Source: Carex sylvatica (lineage: Eukaryota; Streptophyta; Magnoliopsida; Poales; Cyperaceae). From it: DNA of 64,000 nucleotides. This document shows, piece by piece, positions 45,779 to 57,348 of the stretch. Every line of letters begins with the position of its first letter. Within the stretch, counting starts at the first letter, position 1. A program made the translations under genes and the position numbers. The notes below the pieces were generated by a model. The model made no database searches. It worked only from the letters and a program-made list of their open reading frames with translations, and was not told the origin of the DNA. Location of the stretch: NCBI GenBank assembly GCA_964058845.1, contig CAXKVR010000220.1, forward strand, positions 1 to 64,000. The letters are read 5' to 3'.

Positions 45779-46550
45779 AGATATTTTTTATTGTTTGTAA
45801 GGTTATGTTTTGAGGCATGACCAATGTATCTATGCTTGTACAAAATATGTCATAAATGGAAGTTGATATCATATGGGATGATTAATATCTGGTGGTAGGG
45901 GGACAAGGGATTCGTATCCTCCGAGGTATTGTAGAGGATTATCCTCACTTTACGGTTTAAGATTAAATATCAGTAAATTTGAGATTCGGGCTAGCATAAG
46001 GGGGGTTTTGAGATTTGTGTCAAGTTAAAAAGAACGGTACAGATCTACTAACTGTAAAAGATTCCCGTGTTAGGTATTGGAGAGGATGTAAATTCGGGGA
46101 ACAAATATCCTCTCCAATATTGTAAAAGATTTCCTTACTTTATGGTTTGAGATTAAGTCTCATCGACTATGAGATTCGGGCTAGCGCAAGGGACAATATT
46201 ATTAAGCTTTGAGATTCGTGCCAAGTGAAAAAGAACGGTCCAGATCCAGTCTATTATGGTACTGGGGGGAGGATCTGAATTCGTGGTAGGGGCACACTTT
46301 AAAATTTCGGAAATTGAAAGTTATGTTTGGAATCTCGTTTTTTCTTAAGGAATACAAGTAAAATTTTCGGTCGGCATGTCATTGACCGCACAAAATTTTC
46401 AAGTGTAGGTTGCATATTGTCGGCCTAAGGTGAAAAATTAAGAGAAAAAGAAAAAAAATGCCACCTTGCAGAAGAAACAAATAAGAGAAATTTCGAGATT
46501 TGAACAGGGGATAGAGATCGGGCCCACAAATCCGATATTAAGGCCCAGAA
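45779..46550. repeat. Intergenic of the gene pair with an imperfect direct repeat
   Basis: 45779-45890 is the 3' flank, still similar to that of paralogue 2. Two related blocks follow, about 45915-46050 and 46120-46250, sharing 'gagattcgggctagc', 'aagaacggt-cagatc' and 'ttactttayggttt-agatta'. A promoter-proximal stretch (46310-46550) resembles that of paralogue 1 only close to the start ('aaatttcgagatttga', 'gatcgggcccacaaatccga'). Confidence 0.6.
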
Positions 46551-46742
46551 ATGGAGATCATTTCCTCTGGCAATGGCGACGACTCTCCGCTTCTCTCCGT
46601 TTTTCTCCATTTCCTCTTCTCCTCGCTCACCTCTCTGCCCCTCCCTCTCCTCTTCCCGCCAATTTTCCTCTTTCGTATGTCTCAACCTTCACAGATCTCT
46701 TTCCATTTCTCGAACTCGCTTTCTCTCATTCGCTCTCGCTGA
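46551..46742 (+). other. Overlapping upstream ORF in the second paralogue
   Basis: The counterpart of 43213-43401: same start 22 bp upstream, 63 codons (MEIISSGNGDDSPLLSVFLH...), same stop position. The copies differ by a 3-bp insertion that keeps both overlapping frames open. Confidence 0.4.
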
Positions 46743-49592
46743 ATCAGACTCCACTAAACCGCTCGAGGACCAGTCCACTCTACCACTCCTCCAAGAGCTA
46801 TCCGTAATCTCTCTCTCTCTTTTTTTTTTTGAAAGAATATGTACTCTACATATATTTTAGCCACTTCAATTTATCTTATTCTGTTGAATTTCAGGATAGT
46901 TTGAAGCTTCCACCTGATTTCCTCTCCTCACTCCCCAAAGATCTCCGTCTTGATGTAAGCTCATTCTTTTCAAAATTAGTTTTACTTCATTTGATTTGTG
47001 TTTTCTGACAAGGTATATCTATTTTGTTGATTTTAATATGTACTGAAGCTTAATGATGCGGCATTTGATCTATCAAATGGACCTGTGATGGATGAGGTTA
47101 GTGCTTCGCCTTTCTCTTTTCCAGATATCTGATTCAATAAGTACAAAATTATGTTAGTTTAATTAGCTAAGAAATAAGGTTACTTGAAACATACTATCAT
47201 GATGGAAATTGATGTAATGCTTATCAAATTAGTTCCATGAAATTACCATTGGTTATGGACTTTCTTTTTTTTCCCCTCTTCTAAAATTGCTAGGACCATT
47301 TTTGTTGCTATAATTATTAAATGTGGTAAGGGTTATTTAACCATTAATATAATATACTAAGGGTCAACTACCAGGACTGTGAGGTGATTTTTGACATTTA
47401 GAGTAGAGTTAACTACTAAATTAGGTGACAAAGCCTTATTATAGTCTAAATATATATCCAAAAATTAATAGCACATATAGTAAAACATAGTTAATGAAAC
47501 CTTTTAGAAAAAACGATAACCACATAATGTAGTCTTTAATTTAAATTAAACTTTATAGAAACATAGTAATGATTTAGAAAATATTGAGAAATACATTTAT
47601 TTTTATGAAAACAAATCCTTTAATTCTGTGTAACAGTGTGGTGAAGATGTGGGAGAAATGTTGCTAAATCTGTCTCGGGCTTGGGAACGTGGCGACACAG
47701 CAACTTCTAATAGTATTGTAGAGAAGTTTCCATCTTTTGAGAGCTCCTTGAAAGGAAGAGCAAAATCAGGCAAACAATAATTCATAGTTCTCAATTGTTT
47801 ACCAGATTTCTCATTTCCGCAATATTTAATTATCTTTTTTTCTTTTTATACTTAGTGTAGCACTTGGCAGGCGCTTGGTATCTGCTGGGCGACGATTTCA
47901 GGCAATAGGGCAATATGGTAAAGGAGAGGTTCAAAGGGTAGGGTTAATTGGGAATTTAATATTAACATAAATGTTTTGTTTAAATTTCTGTTTTGTAAAG
48001 ATGGATCCACTTTATAATAGACATGGAATAAATGGTCAAAACCGAGTATGTCTGGCAAGGTACAGGTATTTTTGATTACTTTAATCACCCAACGACAAAC
48101 AACTTACTCATTATATAAATAATTCCAAATCAATTATAAAAACAATGCTGACATCAAAAGAGCACTCCCAAATAATAGCCTTTAGCATATGCATCAATGT
48201 GTAACAGCACTGTCCTTTACCTCAAGACCAAATTGCTTGAGAGTTCTTTGCAAATTGCAATTTTAGCCCGGTATCTTTGTTAATCGTATCATTATTTAAA
48301 CATAACATCTTATGTTTACCTCAGATAGCTAATTCAATGATTAAGACTGGTAAAGAGCTTTCTAAAACTCAAGTTCTTGACACGGATGAAGAGCCGGAAA
48401 GGACAAGCAGGAAGTTGAAGGTGCTTATTTTTTTTTTTATATTTTTTTACGCCTAATTGGATTCAGTGAAATGGAAAATTGACAAGAGGGTCACAAAATT
48501 TTAATTATTTATTTCAGTTTGGAGTGATGGAGTTTGAAATGACCCCAGAGAAAGCAAACATTGGCGCCGCAGTTGGTTTGTTTTTTGGGTAAGTTACCTT
48601 AACATCTGCTCTAAGAACATTTTTTTTTTCTTATTCTATCCAGTACGAGGTCTAGAAAATGTGGTATTTCTGGTATCTTAACTTCAGGGATGTTCTTTTA
48701 TGCGGGATTCAATCTTTAGGTCAACCAAGCTGACCATAATCATTGGTTTAGAAACTTGCCAAATCTTTCATTAAAATTTGCATCATTACAAAATTAAGTA
48801 AGATATTTCTTTACTGTGCCTAATGATATAAAACTTGTTAGGTAATCAACAAGTAAATAAAGAGTTAAGAGTGAGGCTATGGTACTGTGCATAGCGCACT
48901 TTGGTCCGTATTATGGATGCATATCTCCATTTTGAAAATCCAAACGATCGATCCGAACCGCTCAACATGATCTTCATTTGAAAATGTGCTTGGAGGCCAA
49001 ATTTTACATTTTTTACAATTTTTTTAGATAGATAGAAATCACTACTTTCGGTGGTCTAGAATCTTTAGATCAAGTAATTTTGGACGTAATATAAAAAATG
49101 TCAAATTTAGCCTCCTGGTATACAGAGATCACGATGAATGGTTCAAATCAACTATTGGGATTTTGAAAACAAAGATATAGATTTATAGTAAGAAGCAAAG
49201 TGCGCTATGCATAGTACCATAGCCTCACTTAAGAGTTAATATCAAATGGTTGAAATTGTTTGGTAATTGGTATAAATATGCATCACCCATCAGTGATTTT
49301 ATGAACTTATCTGATTAGGGTTTTGTCATGGGCACTAACACAAGGAGTACAAAGTTCACCAGAAAGCTCACTAGAATCTGCAAAGGTAGATAAAATAAAA
49401 TTTCAATCTTTTTCCATTTTTGTCTATCAAACTTTAACTTTCATGTCTAACCAAACTCATTGCATGAACTTGTAGTCTTTAAGGGGAACACTTCTTGTGC
49501 TGTGTTACTCGTCAACTATCCTATCTGCGGTTTCTTCAATAGGACTTCTCTTGCTAGGAAGGCAGCTAAGCTCAGAGAATAAATCTGAGTAG
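46573..49592 (+). CDS. Plastid-targeted two-TM protein, paralogue 2
   Basis: Exons 46573-46803, 46895-46954, 47049-47096, 47637-47769, 47861-47937, 48325-48420, 48518-48588, 49319-49385, 49476-49592; 299 aa, same structure as paralogue 1, including the GC-AG intron 4 (AAATCAG/GCAAAC). Exon 8 lacks 24 bp relative to paralogue 1, removing eight residues between the two membrane segments (LQYVNDNALMLAKS reduced to LESAKS) with the frame kept. Other changes are mostly conservative. Intron 7 carries a 362-bp fold-back MITE that paralogue 1 lacks. All exons are open, so both copies look functional. Duplication spans promoter to 3' flank, in the same orientation, about 3.3 kb apart. Confidence 0.88.
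48869..49230. mobile_element. Fold-back MITE, family member 3, 9-bp target duplication
   Basis: Termini GAGTGAGGCTATGGTACT and, inverted, AAGTGAGGCTATGGTACT. Perfect 9-bp AAGAGTTAA on both sides (48860-48868 and 49231-49239), as for Mutator-like elements. The arms contain 'aatgtgcttggaggccaaat', shared with members 1 and 2. It lies in intron 7 of paralogue 2; the matching position of paralogue 1 (about 45416) is empty. Confidence 0.92.
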
Positions 49593-51677
49593 AGATATTT
49601 TTATTGTTTGTAAGGTTGTGTTTTGAGGCATAACCACTGTATCTATGCTTGTACAAAATATGTTATAAATGGAAGTTGATATCATACTGGGATGATTAAT
49701 CTCTGGTGATAGTTATATAAACCTGTTTATAATTGGACCATAAAACTGAAAGCTTGTTAATTCATTACAAATGATACGGTGGAGGCTAGTGTGATTTTTT
49801 GCTAGCTTTCTACAGTAATCATTAAAGAGTCAATTATATCTCTTGTTAGTTGTTGCATTTACTAAGAAGGTCAAATTCAGATTTGTGTTATAAAATTTGT
49901 TGAATTTCATCAGAAACGTCTAAACATCATAATTGACTACTTGATTGTTGGTGCATTATTTAATCTTGTACATCAAATCACTGAAGGTGGTAAAGAAAAA
50001 ATAAATGAAGAAATGAAAAAAAAAGCATCTCATGCATACTTAGCTATGGAGCTAAACTGCTGGTGTATACAAAGGATTGGGAAAAAAGAGGAAAGAGAGA
50101 TGCAAACCTTTCTCATCTCTTTGAGGCCGAATTGCTTGCTTTCGTTTGCATGGATAATTATTCTTCAAGGGGACAACTAAAAAGGATCTTTTACTAATTA
50201 TGGCCAGATTTTCTGTCCTTCCAATGGAATGTGGCTATTTGCATCAGCTCTGATCTTTAGTTTCACTAAAGCTTCCATGTTGAAAATTTGAGTTAGGGTA
50301 TTTTCCAATAAATTTTGTCATGGTGCATTTGGTGCTTTCTAATATTATAGGCATTGTTTTTTTTTTTTTTAATACTATAATCAGCACTGTTATAGTCAGC
50401 CTTTAGTTATAATGAAAGGAAAGGACAATGGGATTAATTGCATGATTAACTCATAAAGATTTAACAACACACTAGTTACTTCTTAAATGGGGTACATTTA
50501 GTTTAGCGTAAGTTTTACGTTAGTTTAATCTGTTTAATAAAATACTAATGAGCATCATATTTTGCCAAATTATTTTTGAATTAAAATGTCTGAATCATAT
50601 ATAGTATTGTTTTAAGTCACAGGTGATATAAGGATAAACATATCTAAAATTATAAAATTTAATTAGAATTTATTTTATACATATTAAAACATTTTTTTAG
50701 GTTGTAGCACTGAATTCATTCATTTTATATTTATTTTTTGGTAACTTATAAAAGTTCAAGGAAAATGAGATGAGGATTTTGTTTTTAATGAGATACGGAA
50801 TGAACTGTAGCAATGCTATAGACACAAAAAAAATTGTTGCGTTGTTGCGTTTGTAATTTAAAATTGTTAGTTATAGATAAAATATATTTGATATGATTTG
50901 CTATAGTATTTCAAAACATGGTCCATTGGATATGATGTTTGTCATGACAATAAATCAATTTATAACCCCTTAAATCTTAATAGGTCAATTGTGGAGTATG
51001 CATCCTCCCAGGTGCTTGACTGAATCCAATTACCTCCTATTAACTTGCATACAGCCGACCGATTCAAATTTCATGCCTGTTTTGAAATTTAGATATGTTT
51101 TGAAATTCGTGCAAAGTTAGATGTTGATGTAATTTGGATGATGTTTTTGATATAGAACGATGGATGTATTTTACGTTTTAATTAATAAAAATTATACTTG
51201 ACAGTCGTTGTCAAGGTTTCCAACTGACAAATCATATCTAATTGTACTCAGTCGGGTATTGCACTGGGTCTGAATTCGATGGTCTGTGCAGAGAGAATAA
51301 TTCTGTAGATTTTTACGTGACGAATACGGGTCATTGTCACATATTTGGTTCAATTTGGGCCAATTGAGAAGACCCGGTGTTGTAAATAGCAGTATGCGGT
51401 CGTCGGAGACAGAGTACCATCAAACAATTAATTAAAAATAATCGGTCATAATAAAAAATAATTAACTAATTAGTTAAAAAAATTCATAACAATTTAGGCA
51501 CTGCCAACTATTAATCGACCTACACGGATGAGTTTTACAACAATGGCTAACTCTCTACTCTCTAGTTACCCTTTGTTTTCAACTTGTTTTCAGTTTTTCT
51601 GTGATTCAACCCATGAGGTAAACTATGTTGCTTCATTATTTTTAATTAAATTCAGCCTGTATTATCTAAATTACAAA
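49593..51677. other. Intergenic, first copy of a repeated unit
   Basis: 49593-49700 is the 3' flank shared with paralogue 1. From about 49940 the sequence is similar to 55020-55100 and 55460-56100: 'ggtgcattatttaatcttg', 'gcaaacctttctcatc-cttt', 'ttactaattatggccag'. The part at 50330-50720 is similar to 61350-61650. The ORF at 49941-50180 is not convincing. Confidence 0.6.
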
Positions 51678-51685
51678 CGTGTGAA

Positions 51686-52248
51686 TAGTGCTTTGCAAAA
51701 ACCTGGGTCGGGTGGCCCGTACCCGACCCGCCCGTGCCCGGTATCCGGGGTACTCGTGCCCGAGCCTGGGTATGGGTCGGGTAAATGGGTACACGGGTAC
51801 AGGCATAAAATGGGTAGGGTACGGTTATTTGGTTTAATACCCGGGCAAATCCGGCTCGAATTACGCCCGTACCCGCCTGACCCGATCCGTACCCGCACCT
51901 GACCCGTACCGGTACCGTACCCGTTAAAAATTTCGCACCTGACCCGTACCGGTACCGTACCCGTTAAAAATTTCAAAAAAATTCAATTTTTTTTGAAATT
52001 TCGAATTTGCCGCCGAAAAAAATAACAGAAAAAAAAAACCGAACCGAGTACCCTACCCGGACCGCCCTACCCATCAAGGGTACCACGGGTACGGGTATAA
52101 GACGGGTAGGGTACGGGTTTTGAAAAAAATACCCGTGATACCCGGTCCGTGGTACCCGTATACCCGTGTTACCCGTACCCGACCCATACTCGTACCCGAC
52201 CCCAGATATACCCTACCCGCCCGTACCCTACCCGTTAGCAAACCCCTA
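51686..52248. mobile_element. hAT-like non-autonomous element built of 'ggtacccg' words, copy 1
   Basis: Perfect 8-bp duplication CGTGTGAA (51678-51685, 52249-52256). Termini TAGTGCTTTGC and inverted TAGGGGTTTGC. 563 bp. Two GC-rich flanks of reiterated ACCCGTACCCGACCCG/CGGGTACGGG words surround an AT core (GAAATTTCGAATTTGCCGCC). The ORFs inside it are artefacts of this periodicity. Confidence 0.9.
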
Positions 52249-52256
52249 CGTGTGAA

Positions 52257-53994
52257 GAGTGGTAGGCTACTAGTAGGCACATAAAATTTATTGTAAAATG
52301 TATCATATTCACTTTCTTTATTTTTTTTCTTTACTTTGTTGCGACTGATCCCGTATGATAAAACGTGTTGCTTCATTCTTATTTGGTTGTTTTATTTTGG
52401 AATGCTTAAAAGTGTTTACAAAGTACGAACATAGAAATCATATGGATTATTTGTATTTTACTGTAGTAAATAATACAAAATTTATATACTTATATGACAA
52501 CAATTATGCTATTAAAAACTACTGAATATCATAATTAAATATTTATTTAGAATATTTGCATTCTATATTTTTCACATCCTCTCTAACATAATACTACAAT
52601 AGCAATTGAGCATTTTTTAATAATTATTTGCCCAGATTTTATGAGATTTTTTTTAAATGATTTTTTTATCAGGAATAGTTGAGCTCAAAATTTTTTTTTC
52701 ATGTATATAATTAAGAGCTAATTGGAAACTAATAATTGTAGGTGAAATCCACAAAAATCATTTACAAAAATAATTTTGTAAACTTCACGAGATATATGAG
52801 AAATTATCTTCTCTTGAATACTGTTTAATAAGTACTCATTATTTTTATTCCTTGCCAACTTTAATTATCAAAAACTCATTTTTTGGTTGTGCCAAGTTTG
52901 ATAACTAAATTTTAGTTATCAATAATTTATTATTATTTTAATTAGAATTTAAAGATATAATATTTTAGAAAAATAAAATAACACAATTGATTTTTGTTAG
53001 GTTATTTAAGGATATGCCATAATTAAAAGAGAAAAAAGACAAAATTTTATGAAGAAGATTAATTGTATTTTTTTGTCTTCATATTACATAAAATATAAAT
53101 TATTTATTTATAACAATATAAAATTTTCTAAAACAAAAAACATATAAATAATTTCATCCTAAAATATCTTAAATACTAACTACATTTTTTTTTTTTCATA
53201 AACATAATATGTCAAATGTGAGTCTACTATTGTTTGCAACACAAATCAAGTCTGCTATAAATATATAGTGATATAAGAGTCCTGCAGGAAAATTTGTTTT
53301 TGTTTTTGTTTTTCTTTTCATTTAGTTTCCTCCAATAATTTATAAAATATTTATTTCAAACTTTATTACTTATTAAATGCCAACTATGTCAGTATCCGCA
53401 TAACTATAATTTATACTTTCTTTTAAAAAAAATGAGTCATTTGTTATTAATTTATAATGTGAGCCCTCACATTTTAAGCATGTTAAAACTATACTATCTA
53501 TGGTCACAATTTTTTTCTCTTTTATTAACAATTTTCTCGTGACTAATAACTATTCATCTCTAACTTAACCAATCCTACAATAATTTGATAATAAGACAAT
53601 TAAAAGAATCTAGTTCGGGATTTAATAGATTAGGTCCTACCCGATTTTACCGAGTGTGGGTCAGGTCCAATTTGAATCTAGGTCGGACAATAATGAAATT
53701 AAAGGAATTGTGAACTCAATTGAAATATTTGAATTTTGTCCTTGATTATTGCATTTTGTTCAATGGACCCTCTTAGATTGCATTTTTATTTTGGCACTAC
53801 GTCATCATTTTTTTGAACACCTTGTGGCGCCAGTCATCGAAATTTTTTCTATATGGTATCAATTATATATATGTTGCGTCTAGACACTGTATAAGGTCAG
53901 TTCGTTGACACGCATTGGACACGTTTTTATATTTTTTATTTTTTTGAGTAAAGTGGCAGCATTGGACATGGTTAAAATATGATTTGAAAGAAGT
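52257..53994. repeat. Continuation of the first repeated unit
   Basis: 52390-53580 is AT-rich and similar in blocks to 61650-63430: 'ataaatatatagtgatataagagtc', 'agtttcctccaataatttataa', 'tatttatttcaaacttta'. 53580-53990 shows nothing I can name. Confidence 0.55.
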
Positions 53995-54120
53995 GACAAA
54001 AAAACTAAATGTGTTTCAATCGAGAAACTAACATTTGACAAAAACACTAAATGTGTTTCAATCGAGAAACTAACATTTGACAAAAAAACTAAATGTGTTT
54101 CAATCGAGAAATTAACATTT
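53995..54120. repeat. 42-bp tandem repeat, three copies
   Basis: Units start at 53995, 54037 and 54079, each reading GACAAAAA-ACTAAATGTGT and then TTCAATCGAGAAACTAACAT, with one or two differences per unit. Confidence 0.95.
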
Positions 54121-54235
54121 GAATCCTATTTTCATATTTTTGAAATTTATTTCTTATTGTGATGAATCAAAATTTATTTTTTTATTGCTCAATTTCTATC
54201 TTTTCATTGCATTGCTTAGCAGATGAACCTCGAAT

Positions 54236-55014
54236 TTTTTTTTTGAGGAAAAAATAGGGTCTAGCCCATATTTCATTGATCATTGCAGTTACAAAAATTT
54301 TGTAGTTGCAAAATTAAAAAGATATAAGTTACTCAAACAGACTTGAGCTGAAGTAAGATAAATAAAGTAAAGAAAACACATAAAAATAGTAATATAAAGT
54401 ATAACGAAAAATTAAATATAAAGAAGCGAAGGTGCTGCCGAAGGTCAATCTTCTCCCGTTTGTTGATTTCAGCTGTGTAACAATTGCTCAACTTCCTGAA
54501 TCAACTGTCTATGGGACTTTGTTGTCTCTAAAGATGCGTTCACATCTCTCTCTCCAAATAACAAACATTGCCACAAGCAGAGATCCTCTTTCTTTTTTGT
54601 CATAGTTTTGCCGAACAATGACAGCTATCAGTTGTGACCTCATTTGCAATGCGGTGTCCATCTGTTTGTACATCTCAGTTGCGAATGAGCACTATCAAAC
54701 TAAGTGTTGTGTTGTTTCCTCATCATGTCGGCACATGACACGCATGTTTGTGATGAGAAATCCTCTTTTTCTTAAGTTATCGATGGTGAGCAATCTATTT
54801 TTGATGAGTAACCATCTAAATACTTTAATTCTTGGTGGTACGACCTTTAACCTCCATACACGGTATATATGGTTCGTGATGTATGGTTGATTTATAAGTG
54901 CTCTGTAGGCACTTTTGACCGTGTAAGTACCTATCTTTATCCATTTGCATTGAACGTCATTCTGTTCTTGGCTCGTGTGTGTTGTCACTCTTCGGAGGTA
55001 CCTATCAGGCACTG
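54236..55014 (-). pseudogene. 5'-truncated LINE, reverse transcriptase C-terminal domain
   Basis: The minus frame 54695-55012 encodes WKIGTYTVKSAYRAL-like sequence (here KWIKIGTYTVKSAYRALINQ), WRLKVVPPRIKVFRWLLIKN and MCRHDEETTQHLVW, the zf-RVT segment of plant LINEs. The frame breaks after this but FVIWRERCERIFRDN follows. A T10 run at 54238-54247 on the plus strand is the element's A-tail. No target duplication was found. Confidence 0.85.
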
Positions 55015-55162
55015 GTTTATGTTTTGGTGCATTATTTAATCTTGCTAAACAAAATTACTATAAAGGTGAGAAAGGAAAACATATATGAAGAAACTAAAAA
55101 TAGTCAAATCATGCAAACATGATTTATATTTATTGACTCCCAGTTAGCCCATGTCAGCTGAT
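55015..55162. repeat. Start of the second repeated unit
   Basis: Matches the sequence near 49945 ('ttggtgcattatttaatctt') and continues after the MITE at 55462. Confidence 0.6.
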
Positions 55163-55171
55163 CTGCTGGTG

Positions 55172-55452
55172 CCGATTTTTTTTAATATACCATAATAAAA
55201 AAAATAATAAACCAAAATACTTTTGTTTTGGGAGAATTCCAGCTTTATTCAAGTCGCAGATTGGCTCTGCGGCTCCATTTTGGAGGACCGCAGAGCCAAT
55301 ATGTGGCTCCATTTTGCATGTTACAACAACTCAAAACACCCCATGCGGTCCATTAAGTGGGGCTGCAGAGCTGGATAAAGGTGAAATTCTTCCAAAATAG
55401 AGGTGTTTTGATTTATTTTATTTTTTGGTTATGGTATATAAAAAATTTTCGG
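55172..55452. mobile_element. MITE with 9-bp target duplication (MULE-like)
   Basis: Perfect 9-bp CTGCTGGTG on both sides (55163-55171, 55453-55461). Termini CCGATTTTTTTTAATATACC and, inverted, CCGAAAATTTTTTATATACC. 281 bp, non-coding. The interior has 'gcagattggctctgcgg' and its inverse. The paralogous unit near 50064 (CTGCTGGTGTATAC) is the empty site. Confidence 0.92.
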
Positions 55453-55461
55453 CTGCTGGTG

Positions 55462-56000
55462 TATGCAAACCTTTCTTATCACTTTTGAGGCCATATTGCT
55501 TGCTTTCGTTTGCGTGGAAAATTATTGAAGGCGACAACTAAAAAAGATCTTTTAGACTTTTACTAATTATGGCCAGTTTTGCTTTCCTTCCAAAGAGAGA
55601 TGGTTATTTGCATTAGCTCGGATCTTAAATTTTTTCTAAAGCTTGCATGTTGAATATTTGAGTTTTGTCAATGTATTTTTATAATTTTTTTATGGTGCTC
55701 TGTTAGTACATGCATTGTTTTTTTTTTAATTACTAAAACCAACACTGTTAAGTTTTTAGTTATAATGACTGGACAATGAGATTATGACCTTATCTAACTC
55801 CTCTCGTCTAATATTAGTTATTTCTTTTATTTTCCTCTCGTTGAGATTGAAGAACGCCCAACTAAACGGGATACATTAGTTTACCATAAGTTTTACCTTA
55901 ATTTATTCTCTTTAATAATATATTAATAAGCATTTTATTTTGGCATAATTATTGAAAATTCAAATTTGAAATAAATGTATGAAACATAGTATTGCTTTAA
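55462..56000. repeat. Second repeated unit, proximal part
   Basis: Homologous to 50065-50620 ('tttgaggcc-attgcttgctttcgtttg', 'aaagatctttta', 'catgttgaa-atttgagtt'). Confidence 0.7.
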
Positions 56001-57348
56001 GTCACAAGTGATATAAATATAATATCCAAAATTATAAAATTTAGAACATTTTTTATACATATCAAAACTTAGTTTTTTTTTTTTTTTAAATTACTATCTT
56101 ATCATTAATAGTTAAGAAGTACTTGGTTCCCATTTTATGAAATTGAGAGCTAATTGCAAACTAATGATGGTATGTGAGAACCATAAAAACTATGCGAATA
56201 AGTAATTGGGTAAATTGTTGTAAAAATTACAAATTTGGTGATAAATTATTTCATCAAATTATCATTATTTTTTACTTTTGTCGTATTTAATAATAAAAAA
56301 TTAAAATTTATTATTTCGGTTGTACTACGTTTGATTATTAATTTTATATATTGATATTTTATTATTATTTTAACTAAAGAAAACAAATACTTATTTCTTT
56401 TCCATTCATTTAGTTTCCTCCAACAGTTTATGAAATATTTATTTCAAACTTTTGTTGTTTATTAAATGCCAACTATTTCAAATATAATGTATATTTCAAT
56501 TTGTATTTTTTTTTCTAAATAAATTTCAGTCACTTTGTATTAATTTATAATGCGAGCTCTCACATTTTAAGCGTGTTTAAACTACCAAGTCACAAGTTTT
56601 TCCTTTCATTAAGTCACACGTTTTTCTTTTCATTGACAAATTTCTTGTGACTAATTTAAGTACTCATCTCTAACATAATCATTCATGCAACTATTTGATT
56701 ATAAGACGCCTAAAATTAATCAGAGCTACACATATGTGCACATATTGGTAATTCTAGTACTACTATTTAATAAACGATTAACTGTGGTCATTTATTTGAG
56801 TTGAAGCATTTGTATCAATATAAATTATTTGATTTAATTATTTGCCAAGGGAAGTGAGACAACATCATATTTTATTTTTTCATATCCAATGATAAATTAA
56901 GCTAAGTATTAGAAAAAAAATATTAAACTTCAATAAATTTAAGAAATCATACTTTGAACTACTAATTAAAATAATAATAGAGTATCAATAGCTTAAATTA
57001 ATTGAGTCATTTAACCGAACACTCCAATCACTGAATGGTAAAATAAATACATAATTTTTTTGGCAAGCATACAAATTGTTAAATATTCACACATTTTTAA
57101 TGCATTATACGACTAATTTGGTTTTTGTTAATTATACTCACTCAAAAAGAAAATTTATTTTAATGATAGCCTCTTGTATTGTTGACCTTTTATGATAGTG
57201 CAATACAAATCCTTTCAAGGTAGTACAATGAACTTCGAATCTTTGATATGTATGTTGCCATGAAACATTATTTGCTGGATTGAATTTGAGCTTTCAACTT
57301 TTCAAATTTTGGCTTCACGCAAGTGCAATAGGGATTGAATTTGAGATT
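56001..57348. repeat. Tandem unit 1 (about 1.35 kb)
   Basis: Begins at GTCACAAGTGATATAAATAT and is repeated in direct orientation from 57349. It has no coding frame. Long shared stretches with unit 2 include 'ttgagagctaattgcaaact', 'agtttcctccaac-gtttatgaa' and 'agtgcaatagggattgaattt'. Confidence 0.9.

Noticed and set aside
49941..50180. 79-aa plus-strand ORF downstream of the gene pair
   Set aside because: The homologous unit near 55 kb does not keep the frame, and the peptide resembles nothing I know.
51528..52376. ORFs of about 100 aa in the 'ggtacccg' region, both strands
   Set aside because: They are periodic translations of a non-coding transposon interior (Thr-Gly-Arg-Val repeats).
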